64,000 nt of DNA from Rhizoctonia solani (lineage: Eukaryota; Basidiomycota; Agaricomycetes; Cantharellales; Ceratobasidiaceae): contig NC_057381.1 in the NCBI RefSeq assembly GCF_016906535.1, forward strand, positions 1,736,001 to 1,800,000. The letters run 5' to 3'. Shown here one piece after another: positions 1-8,060 of this stretch; position 1 is the first letter of the stretch; every line of letters begins with the position of its first letter. The notes beneath the pieces are model-generated. The model was not told the DNA's origin. It searched no databases and saw only the letters and a list, made by a program, of their open reading frames with translations. The position numbers were made by a program, and so were the translations under genes.

Positions 1-167
1 AACTCCACTGTATATACGTAGTTTGCCATCGCCCATACGGCCTTGGTCATTGTAGATTAGTAGTTAGATGTCGTAGGGTAGACCTTGCCGCCTTACGCGG
101 TATTTACTGTACTTCCACACGGCCACAAGCGCCCGCGCCCTCGACGTCCATTCAGACGTCTAGGACA
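1..167 (+). repeat. 5' LTR of element A (3' part only)
   Basis: These 167 bases match 5832-5998 of the 3' LTR with eight differences, all transitions. The LTR ends in TCTAGGACA, and the primer-binding site follows almost at once. The upstream U3 lies outside the window. Confidence 0.93.
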
Positions 168-169
168 CT

Positions 170-182
170 AGGTAATCAACCT
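170..182 (+). promoter_or_regulatory. Self-priming primer-binding site of element A
   Basis: AGGTAATCAACCT lies 2 bases after the LTR. Its reverse complement matches 12 of 13 bases of AGGTCGATTACCT at 5747-5759 in the LTR, about 34 bp downstream of the TATA box and so near the predicted RNA 5' end. Tf1/sushi elements prime reverse transcription by folding the RNA 5' end onto such a site instead of using a tRNA. The 168-650 leader otherwise shows no gene. Confidence 0.72.
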
Positions 183-650
183 TAAGTTGGTTGCAAACCG
201 TGCCCACCAGCACACCCACTCAGTCCAACAACAAGAAGGCCCCTAGTACTAGCACGAGGGAAATCAGGTGATCGGGATCGCCTTTCGCTGTCAATAATCA
301 AACCAGCGTTGTCCCCACCTAGTACCAAATTGCTATAAGGCTAACGGGTTCTAATCGTCCGCATACCACCGGTCGCCGCACCATTCGTTAGCGACCCTAG
401 ACAGCCAATCCACCCGCTTGCAGAAGCACTGCCCCGCATCACGCCCGTCCACGGCAGTTGATCAGGGTAAGAACTGTCCAACGCTAGGCCGGTTGAGGCA
501 AGGGTTTAGCGTACACATACAATAAAGCGCTCATAAGTCCTGATATAGGCACACTAGTACCCCATACCTTCCACCATTACCTCCCGCACTCCCCCTTGTT
601 CTTCCTCCCGGGCATCCACCCACGCTGGCCGGTCCTACCCCACACATCCT

Positions 651-2003
651 ATGGCAACCCGCTCCCGGCCACCCTCTTGAGCCCGCTCCCCTATCGATCA
701 GGGAGAGCTGGGACCCTTCCTTCCGCCAGCCTCCCCTGAGCTCGGCGAAGTATCTCTCGAGCGGGTCATCCGCCTCCTCTGGGGACTCCAATCCCAGGTT
801 GACCGCATCGAGCGGACCCTCTCGGAGCAAGCCAAAGTTAGCCGAGAGGTTCGGACCAATGTCGAGAACATCTCACAAGCGGTCGATACTGTCAAGGATG
901 GGCTTGCCCAACTCCAGCAATCCCGGGGCCCCCACACCCCAGAAGAACGAAAACCCCCCGCGGTCAAGGAAACTCCCAGGGCCGCGCCCAAAGTCAAGCC
1001 TTTTGGCAAGACTCAACCATCCCTCGGGGCTCCAGCCCCCATCTTCTCCACAGGGGCCCCTAGGCGCGACCCCCTCACCCTGTTTAACCCCTATCCCTCC
1101 TCTTCCTTCCCTTCTGGACCGGCTCCAGCCCAAGGACCTCCACCAGCGCCTGTCATTACCCCGGCGCAGCCTCCAGCCCCCTCCACTGTAAAGGTGGACC
1201 ACCCAGATGCCTTCAAAGGCAAGATAGGCTCGGAGGCCAAGCAATGGCTAACCCGCATGTTGGCCTGGGTTTGCCTCAACCAGAGGCAGTTCCCCTTGGA
1301 CTTGGAGGTCCTCAGCTTCCTTCTCATGAATATGGAGGAAGCAGCAGGGGCCTGGGCCCATCCCCACTTGGACCAATTGGGGTCCCATCGCGCACTCATC
1401 CAGACCGTGGATGAGTTCAAAATCGAATTCCTGGCCGCCTTTGGCGACCCTGATGCAACCCGTGCAGCGGAGCGGAAGATCACTTCCCTAACACAGACCG
1501 GCACTTGTGCCAAATATATTACTAAGTTCCGCACGCTGCAAATGGAGCTCGATTGGAACAATGCCGCACTACGCGGCCAATTTGCGCAGGGACTTCACTG
1601 GGAGGTCCGAAGACAGATTGCCACAAGGGAGAGGCAACCCCGTACCCTGAGGGAGCTGCAAGATGCTGCCCTCATCATTGACAACGCCCTCCGCGAGGAA
1701 AGAGCCAGCCACCCGCAACAGGGTAATAAGTCTGCCAAATCCTCTACCACCCCCAACCGGGGGGCGAGTACCGGCCAACAGGCCACCAAAACCGGCCCCC
1801 TCTCTTCCAACCCCAACTACGTCTCGGAAGAAGAACGCAACCGCCGCCGCGCAGAAGGCCTCTGTGTGAAATGCGGAAGGGCCGGCCACAAGTTTGCCAA
1901 GTGTAGAACCGGCTGGAAGGCTACCCCAAAGGAGGACAAAGGGAAAGCCAAGGAAACCGCCAAGATTGGCAAAGACTCTGGATCCCAATTGGGAAAAGAG
2001 TAA
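651..2003 (+). pseudogene. Element A gag, open except for TGA at codon 10
   Basis: The ATG at 651 starts MATRSRPPS and meets TGA at 678-680. The same frame then stays open to TAA at 2001-2003. The product would be a Gag capsid/nucleocapsid protein: an N-terminal helical segment, a Pro-rich linker, a conserved capsid core starting near KVDHPDAFKGKIG (about 1191-1700), then a CCHC zinc knuckle CVKCGRAGHKFAKC near 1864-1905 and a Lys-rich tail. No other ATG lies between the TGA and the capsid core. Element B has a TGA at the same codon; element C does not. Either A is inactivated, or the codon is read through. It overlaps pol in the -1 frame. Confidence 0.8.
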
Positions 2004-2032
2004 GGGTACCTGCTGCCGCGCGCAAGGACCCC
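1991..2032 (+). other. Candidate -1 ribosomal frameshift signal, gag-pol of A
   Basis: The heptamer G GGA AAA (1991-1997) is in gag phase just before the last codon and the stop. A slip of one base back enters exactly the pol frame. Six bases downstream, 2004-2013 can pair with 2022-2031 (GGG-T-CC-T-GC stem with single-base bulges). Element C keeps the heptamer and a similar stem; element B has A in the first heptamer position. Confidence 0.6.
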
Positions 2033-5000
2033 AAGGATTCTGGTTGTTCTGAGATTTGTAATATATCAAATAGTACCAATAGACACGCCCCACTTTTTAC
2101 AATTCCAATCCAACCAGAAAAGATAGCGGAAACATTAGAAGTCCTGATTGACTCAGGCGCCACATCCTCCTTCCTCCATCCACGCACCGCCGAGGCATTA
2201 CGTCTCCCCCTAATAGACCTCCCTTCACCCCGTACCGTTACTATGCTCAATGGGTCAAGCCCCCAGGCAGGAAAAATCTGGAAAAAGGCAGTACTTACCT
2301 TTACATATGATGGCAAGAAGATGACGGAAACCTTCCTCATCTGTAATACCGGCAGTCATGCTGCCATCCTAGGTTTAAAATGGTTAGACGCCCACAACCC
2401 AGAAATAGATTGGAACGCGCGCACACTTTCCTTTCCACACACTCCGCCAGAACACGTGGCCATTGCCAAGGAGGAAGAAGCTGACCAAAACCCTCTAGAA
2501 GGAGTACCCTCCAAGTACCACCAATACGCCAAGGTATTTGGAGAAGAAGAATTCAACAAGCTTCCTCCTCACAGGCATTACGATATAGGAATTGAACTCA
2601 CGGAAGAGGGTCCCCTTAATTTGCCTCTGTATAGTATGACCAACGCCAAATCCGCTACACTCAAGGATTGGCTCAGGGACGAGCTCAAATCTGGAAAGAT
2701 CCGTCCCAGCAAATCATCTATCAGTTCCCCCGTCATGTTTGTCCCTAAGAAAGATGGTTCCCGCCGCCTGGTTGTCGACTACCGCCGCCTTAACAACTGG
2801 ACCAAGAAAAACGTCTATCCACTACCCCGTCCAGATGATCTTATGGCCCAGCTCCGTGGTGCCAAGGTTTTCACTAAATTAGACTTGAGATGGGGTTACA
2901 ACAACGTCCGAGTTAAGGAAGGGGATGAATGGAAAACTGCATTCCGCACCAAGTATGGCCTATACGAATCCCTAGTTATGACCTTTGGTCTCACCAACGC
3001 CCCCGCCGCATTTCAACACTTCATGAACAAGCTGTTCAAAGATTTATTGGACGTATGCGTCATCATATACCTCGATGACATCCTGATTTATTCCAAGGAT
3101 GACGCTGCTCACACACAACACGTTCATGAGGTCCTAAAGCGGCTAATGGAGAATCAACTATTCTGCAAGGCGTCCAAATGCACCTTCCACGTCACCTCCG
3201 TGGAATACTTGGGAATCATTGTCTCGGATAAGGGTTTTAGCCTGGATAAGCTCAAGATCCAGGCGGTACAGGAATGGCCAACACCCACTAAGGTCAAGGA
3301 AGTTCAATCGTTCCTAGGATTTGCCAATTTCCTTCGTCGCTTTGTGGCCAACTTCAGCCACATGGCTAGGCCGCTACACAACCTAGTCAGGAAAGACACG
3401 CCTTGGAAATGGGACACAAAGGAGCAAGAAGCATTCCAAGGCCTAAAGAATGCCATCACCAACGCCCCCGTACTCTGCCACGCCGACCCTACCAAACCTT
3501 ATTTCCTTGAGACAGACGCATCTGGCGCGGCCCTAGGATCCATACTCAGCCAACGCCAAGAGGACGGACGCCTACATCCGCTGGGATTCCTGTCAGAATC
3601 ATTCAAGGGTGCTGAACAGAATTATGACACCCACGATAAGGAACTCCTGGCCATCATCCAATCATTTGAATACTGGCGCATATTCTTAGAAGGTACCTTG
3701 CACCCCATAACGGTTTTCACTGATCATTGGAACCTGGAGTACTGGAAGGAATCTAGAACCTTCAACCGCCGCCACGCACGATGGCACCTCCTCCTTGCCG
3801 GTTACAATTTCCAGATAGTCTATTGCCCAGGGAAACAGTCAGGAAAACCAGATGCCCTCTCACGCCGCTTGGATCATGCCGATGTCCCTCCTGCCGATCA
3901 AACAATGCTTCCAGACCCTGTATTCGCCAACGTTGCCCTAGTCACACCAGAAAAGGAATTACAACAACAGATTGAGTTGTCCCTGGATCAGGACGAGTCG
4001 CTAGAAGAAATCCTCCAATTCTTACAGAACGAGTCCAAGGCACCGCCATCCATCAAACGCGCATTCAAGGATTACAAGATGGAGGCGGGGTTACTTTTCT
4101 ATCAAGGACGAATTGTAGTCCCCGACGTTGGAACACTAAGGACAGATCTGCTCCGCATTTTCCATGACAGCCCCCTGGCAGGACACCCGGGAAGACAGCG
4201 CACTCTGGAATTGGTGTCAAGAAGTTACTACTGGCCGGGTATCCGCAGTGACACGTATTGGCACGTAGACTCATGCGAAACGTGTCAACGGATCAGGAAA
4301 CCCAGATACGCGTCTATTCCACCCCAGCCTCTGGAACTACCGTCTAGACCCTGGCAACATGTTTCCTACAATATGATTGTGGACTTACCAAAGGACGGGA
4401 ATCACAACTCGATCCTGGTCATCATTGATAGCTTCACTAAGTACGGGATATTTGTCAAATGCTCCAAGAAACTAAAAGCCCCGGAACTAGCAGAATTATT
4501 CTTGGAACATGTATGGAAACGACACGGCATGCCTGAAAAAACGGTCTCGGATAGAGGGAGGGTATTCAACAACAAATTCTTGAAGGCGCTGTACAAACGC
4601 CTGGGAATTGACCCCCACTACTCCTTGGCGTATCATCCCCAGAGCGATGGCCAAACTGAACGGGTCAACCCGTCCATCGAACATTTCCTAAGGGCATACT
4701 CTGGCATCAACCAACGGGACTGGACAAAATGGCTGCCCATGGCGGAGTTTGCATACAACAACGCCGTACATAGTAGCACGGGCAAAACCCCTTTCAAGGC
4801 CCTGTATGGCTGGGAACCTACCCTAACCCCATCAAACGTACCAACAGACGTCCCGGAAGCAGACGACCTGGCCCAAACAATGGAGGCACAATGGAGGGAG
4901 GTGGAATCAGCACTCCGACAGTCCAAACAACAAATGACAGCCGGAGAAGATGGGAGCCCAACGGAGTTTGAAATTGGAGAAGAAGCTTGGCTGGATGCCA

Positions 5001-5581
5001 AGAACGTTAACCTTAAAACACTAAGTCCCAAACTAACGGAACAACGTCTGGGACCCTTCAAGGTTATCAAAAAAATCTCCGACCGGGCTTATTGTCTAGA
5101 GCTTCCCCCAACCATGAGGATCCACAACGTCTTCTATGTGGGACTCCTATCTAAGGTCAAAAGGGATAAAAAACGTAACTTTGAAAATCGTCCCCCACCA
5201 GTCACCGTGGACGGAGAAGAGGAATACCAGGTCAAGGGAATCACTGATGCCGAAGAAAGGAACGGAAAATGGTTCTTCCAAGTCAAATGGAAGGGATACG
5301 GGTCCAAAGAAAACACGTGGGAACCCCAAGAAAACCTAAAAAACGCCAAAAAAATTTTAGAAAAATACGAAAAAGACATGAAAAAGAAGGCCCTTGGCGC
5401 TGCCAAGGCCCTTAGAGGGGGGCAGTGTCGTAGACACAATCGATACCAGGGAATTTATTCCCAATTTCTCGAATTTAAACAAAGGCAATCGGAGAACATT
5501 TTCAGTCACGTGACATCGGCGCTTACATCATACGCTAAGCGCCGAGCCACGTCCCCATTCACGCTTACTAAGCACACGTAG
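1997..5581 (+). CDS. Element A pol polyprotein (PR-RT-RNaseH-INT-chromodomain)
   Basis: Frame -1 to gag, open throughout. Visible in order: aspartic protease LIDSGATSSF near 2144; reverse transcriptase with YLDDILIYS near 3068; RNase H with ETDASGAALGS near 3510; integrase zinc finger (H-x-H then CETCQR near 4276) and a D,D-35-E core (VIIDSFTKY, SDRGRVFNN, GQTERVN); C-terminal chromodomain (WFFQVKWKGYGSKENTWEP near 5270). These enzymes process Gag-Pol, copy RNA to DNA and integrate it; the chromodomain usually steers integration to chromatin. The frame runs 156 bases into the 3' LTR, because the purine tract has one G fewer than in element B, where pol stops at the LTR edge. No ATG start is needed if frameshifting is used. 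Confidence 0.9.
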   Translation, partial: RVRVPAAARKDPKDSGCSEICNISNSTNRHAPLFTIPIQPEKIAETLEVLIDSGATSSFLHPRTAEALRLPLIDLPSPRTVTMLNGSSPQAGKIWKKAVLTFTYDGKKMTETFLICNTGSHAAILGLKWLDAHNPEIDWNARTLSFPHTPPEHVAIAKEEEADQNPLEGVPSKYHQYAKVFGEEEFNKLPPHRHYDIGIELTEEGPLNLPLYSMTNAKSATLKDWLRDELKSGKIRPSKSSISSPVMFVPKKDGSRRLVVDYRRLNNWTKKNVYPLPRPDDLMAQLRGAKVFTKLDLRWGYNNVRVKEGDEWKTAFRTKYGLYESLVMTFGLTNAPAAFQHFMNKLFKDLLDVCVIIYLDDILIYSKDDAAHTQHVHEVLKRLMENQLFCKASKCTFHVTSVEYLGIIVSDKGFSLDKLKIQAVQEWPTPTKVKEVQSFLGFANFLRRFVANFSHMARPLHNLVRKDTPWKWDTKEQEAFQGLKNAITNAPVLCHADPTKPYFLETDASGAALGSILSQRQEDGRLHPLGFLSESFKGAEQNYDTHDKELLAIIQSFEYWRIFLEGTLHPITVFTDHWNLEYWKESRTFNRRHARWHLLLAGYNFQIVYCPGKQSGKPDALSRRLDHADVPPADQTMLPDPVFANVALVTPEKELQQQIELSLDQDESLEEILQFLQNESKAPPSIKRAFKDYKMEAGLLFYQGRIVVPDVGTLRTDLLRIFHDSPLAGHPGRQRTLELVSRSYYWPGIRSDTYWHVDSCETCQRIRKPRYASIPPQPLELPSRPWQHVSYNMIVDLPKDGNHNSILVIIDSFTKYGIFVKCSKKLKAPELAELFLEHVWKRHGMPEKTVSDRGRVFNNKFLKALYKRLGIDPHYSLAYHPQSDGQTERVNPSIEHFLRAYSGINQRDWTKWLPMAEFAYNNAVHSSTGKTPFKALYGWEPTLTPSNVPTDVPEADDLAQTMEAQWREVESALRQSKQQMTAGEDGSPTEFEIGEEAWLDAKNVNLKTLSPKLTEQRLGPFKVIKKISDRAYCLELPPTMRIHNVFYVGLLSKVKRDKKRNFENRPPPVTVDGEEEYQVKGITDAEERNGKWFFQVKWKGYGSKENTWEPQENLKNAKKILEKYEKDMKKKALGAAKALRGGQCRRHNRYQGIYSQFLEFKQRQSENIFSHVTSALTSYAKRRATSPFTLTKHT

Positions 5582-5998
5582 CCACCTCCACTTGATGACA
5601 TCACTATGACACGTCAGTGACACGTATGCATGAGTAAAGCCAACTGTGGAGCGGGGTTCTTATTTGATACAGTATTTGATATAATGTATTTGTAATTAGC
5701 TAGCTTGTAGAATATATAAAGAGGCACACCAACCATGGTAACACCCAGGTCGATTACCTCTTGTCGCATCTTCACTTGTACAAGGCCTTACAGCCAGATC
5801 ACTAAGTAGTATTACCACGCCTTAAAGCGTCGACTCCACTGTGTATACGTAGTTTGCCATTGCCCATACGGCCTTGGTCATCGTAGATTAGTAGTTAGAC
5901 GTTGTAGGGTAGACCTCGCCGCCTTACGCGGTATTTACTGTACTTCCACACGGCCACAAGCGCCCGCGCCCTCAACGTCCATTCAGACGTCTAGGACA
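5426..5998 (+). repeat. 3' LTR of element A (573 bp)
   Basis: Starts TGTCGTAGACAC right after the purine tract and ends GTCTAGGACA. It contains a TCACGTGA palindrome (5506-5513), a 9-bp hairpin CGGCGCTTA/TAAGCGCCG (5517-5544), a TATA box (5713-5720) and the predicted RNA start (about 5747). Element D sequence resumes at 5999, so a 5-bp target duplication would be GGGGA; the other copy is outside the window. Confidence 0.93.
5713..5720 (+). promoter_or_regulatory. TATA box of element A LTR promoter
   Basis: TATATAAA lies 34 bp upstream of the sequence complementary to the primer-binding site, as expected if transcription begins there. Confidence 0.65.
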
Positions 5999-7516
5999 GG
6001 GGAGGCTAAAGGGGGGGGTGAAGCCCCTGCACTTATTGCACCAGAGCTTTTTATCTCTTCAATTCTCACAGACAGTGACCTCAATGACCTTATCAGAGAT
6101 GCACTGCCTGATGACAAAACTGTTGCCAAAATCCTGAAGTCCTTGGAGGAAAACATTCCTGTTAAAGGCTGGTCTCTGGATAATGGGTTGCTCTACTACC
6201 ACCAGTGCATTTATGTACCCAATGAGCCAGAAATCAGGCGCCTTGTTCTTGAAAGCAGGCATGATAATCCTTCCACAGGCCATCCAGGACAGTGGAGAAC
6301 CATGGAGTTGCTGTCTCGCCATTATTATTGGTCTGGGATGAAGCAATCTGTGGCCAAATACATTCAGGCATGTGATTCATGCATCAGAAGTAAACATTCC
6401 AACCAGGCCAAGATGGGGCTACTCCAACCTATTGATCTACCCAGAAAGCCTTGGGAGGAAATTACATATGACCTGATTGTTGGCCTTCCTATTTCAGAGG
6501 GATATGATGCAATACTCACAGTGGTGGATAGACTATCCAAGATGGTCCATTTCATTCCTACCACCTCTAAAGCCACTGCTGTTGATGTTGCAAATCTCTT
6601 TGTGAACTTCATATGGAAACTCCATGGGCTGCCCAGAAAAACCATCTCAGATTGTGGGCCTCAATTCAATGCCAAATTCCTGTGCCAAGTATACAAGCGT
6701 TTGGGGATAGAACCACACTTCTCAACAGCCTACAGACCCCAAGTGGATGGGCAAAGTGAGAGGTTAAACCAGTTTGTTGAAATCTTCCTAAGGCACTATC
6801 TTAGCCATAGGCAAGATGACTGGGTTGCTCTCCTTCCCTTGGCAGAATTTGCATATAACAATGGGGTTCATGCTGGGTCCAAACACTCTCCTTTTTACCT
6901 CTGTTATGGGTACAATCCAGATTTCACTGTTGGGGATATTACTGTTACCCAAGTCCCTCAAGCAGATGAACTGGCTGAGTTCTTGAAGAAAAACCTGGAG
7001 GAAGCCAAAGCTGCATTAACCATGGCCCAGAACAAGCAAGCCTTCTACTACAATAATAAGCACAAGGCAGCAATCAAGCTTGAACCTGGTGATAGGGTCT
7101 TCTTAGACAGCAGCAATATCAAAACTTCAAGGCCTTCCCACAAACTTGAACACAAGAGGTTGGGACCATACAAAGTCTTGGAGAAGATTGGCAAAGAGAG
7201 CTACAAATTGGAACTTCCAAAATCTATGAAGATCCATCCAGTATTCCACATAGCTCTACTCCACAAGGAACCCTTTGATGAATTCCAGCGCAAACCCAAA
7301 CCTTTGCCTCCTGTAATTACCCAAACAGGAGAAGAAGAATATGTGGTGGAGAAGATTTTGGATTCCAGGAAGCAAGGAAGGAACCTGTGGTACTATGTCA
7401 AGTGGAAAGGGTATGGACCAGAAGAGAACACCTGGGAACCCAAAAGTCACTTGGCCAATGCACCAAAACAGGTTGCCAAATTCCACCAGCTCCACTCAGA
7501 TGCACCTGGGCCTTGA
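5999..7516 (+). pseudogene. Element D pol, integrase plus chromodomain, 5' truncated by A
   Basis: Open frame from the element A junction to TGA at 7514-7516 (about 505 codons). Contents: a short linker, the integrase HHCC finger (ESRHDNPSTGH, then CDSCIR), a catalytic core with VVDRLSKM, SDCGPQFNAKF and DGQSERLN as the D,D,E triad, a GPY/F-like segment KRLGPYKVLEKIG, and a chromodomain WYYVKWKGYGPEENTWEP near 7390. The protease, RT and RNase H are missing, being on the far side of element A. No ATG marks a start; this is an interrupted polyprotein, not an independent gene. Confidence 0.88.
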
Positions 7517-7527
7517 AGGGGGGGAAG

Positions 7528-8060
7528 TGTCATGACCCAAGAGGCATGAACACAGATACCCTAATATTCTATTATCTTTTTATCTAAATTTTACGAATTA
7601 TATGGACCAAGGGATGTTCCCAACATGACCACAGGCCATGAAGGACTCCCCTGGCAGAGCAATCAACATGGAATGTGAATGGTCCCTTTGTTTAGCCTGT
7701 TAGCTTTGTCCTCTGGTTACTTAGTTACCATATGTCCTTAGTTGCATTGTTCTATTGTTCTCTTAGTTACCCATACCTTTGTAGTATGTCTTCCATTGTT
7801 CTCCTTTGTACTTTACAGTTCCCTTGTTCTGTATGATGTATATAATGAAGGGAGAGTTCTGGCATTCAGACCAGAACTTGACCTCCTGTCAATCTACTGA
7901 CTACCCTCCCCACTCTCCTGCTCTATTCTAAGGGGTCTTGTGCCATATTTGGCAAGTAATCTCTCTATCTAAAGTGTTGGTTGCAGTCTTCTGCTTATCC
8001 CCAAAGCCAGCACTGCCTCTTTAGGCATTTATCCCATTCTTCATTAGTCAGACTCTGACA
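7528..8060 (+). repeat. 3' LTR of element D (533 bp)
   Basis: Begins TGTCATGACC after the purine tract and ends CTCTGACA, giving TGTCA...TGACA terminal inverted repeats. A TATA-like stretch (GATGTATATAATG) is near 7833. The base after it is element C pol sequence; the predicted 5-bp target duplication is GTTTG (8061-8065). Confidence 0.88.

Larger units (their letters stand above)
1..5998 (+). mobile_element. Element A: Ty3/gypsy chromovirus, 5' end cut by window edge
   Basis: Nearly complete LTR retrotransposon. Order seen: partial 5' LTR, primer-binding site, gag with a CCHC knuckle, then pol with protease, reverse transcriptase, RNase H, integrase and chromodomain, a purine tract and a full 3' LTR. 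The chromodomain and the self-priming signature place it with the Tf1/sushi-like chromoviruses. It interrupts an open reading frame of element D, whose sequence resumes in frame at 5999. Gag has an in-frame TGA at codon 10; pol is uninterrupted. Confidence 0.93.
5999..8060 (+). mobile_element. Element D: second gypsy family, 3' part only
   Basis: The 3' end of a different Ty3/gypsy family, less GC-rich than A-C: pol from before the integrase to the chromodomain, a purine tract (AAGGGGGGGAAG) and a full 3' LTR. It begins mid-codon at the end of element A and ends inside the pol gene of element C. Its 5' part should lie left of the window, beyond element A. Confidence 0.88.

Noticed and set aside
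531..1561. Several open frames on both strands over the element A leader and gag
   Set aside because: They overlap the gag frame, which carries the capsid and knuckle motifs; shadows of GC-rich coding.
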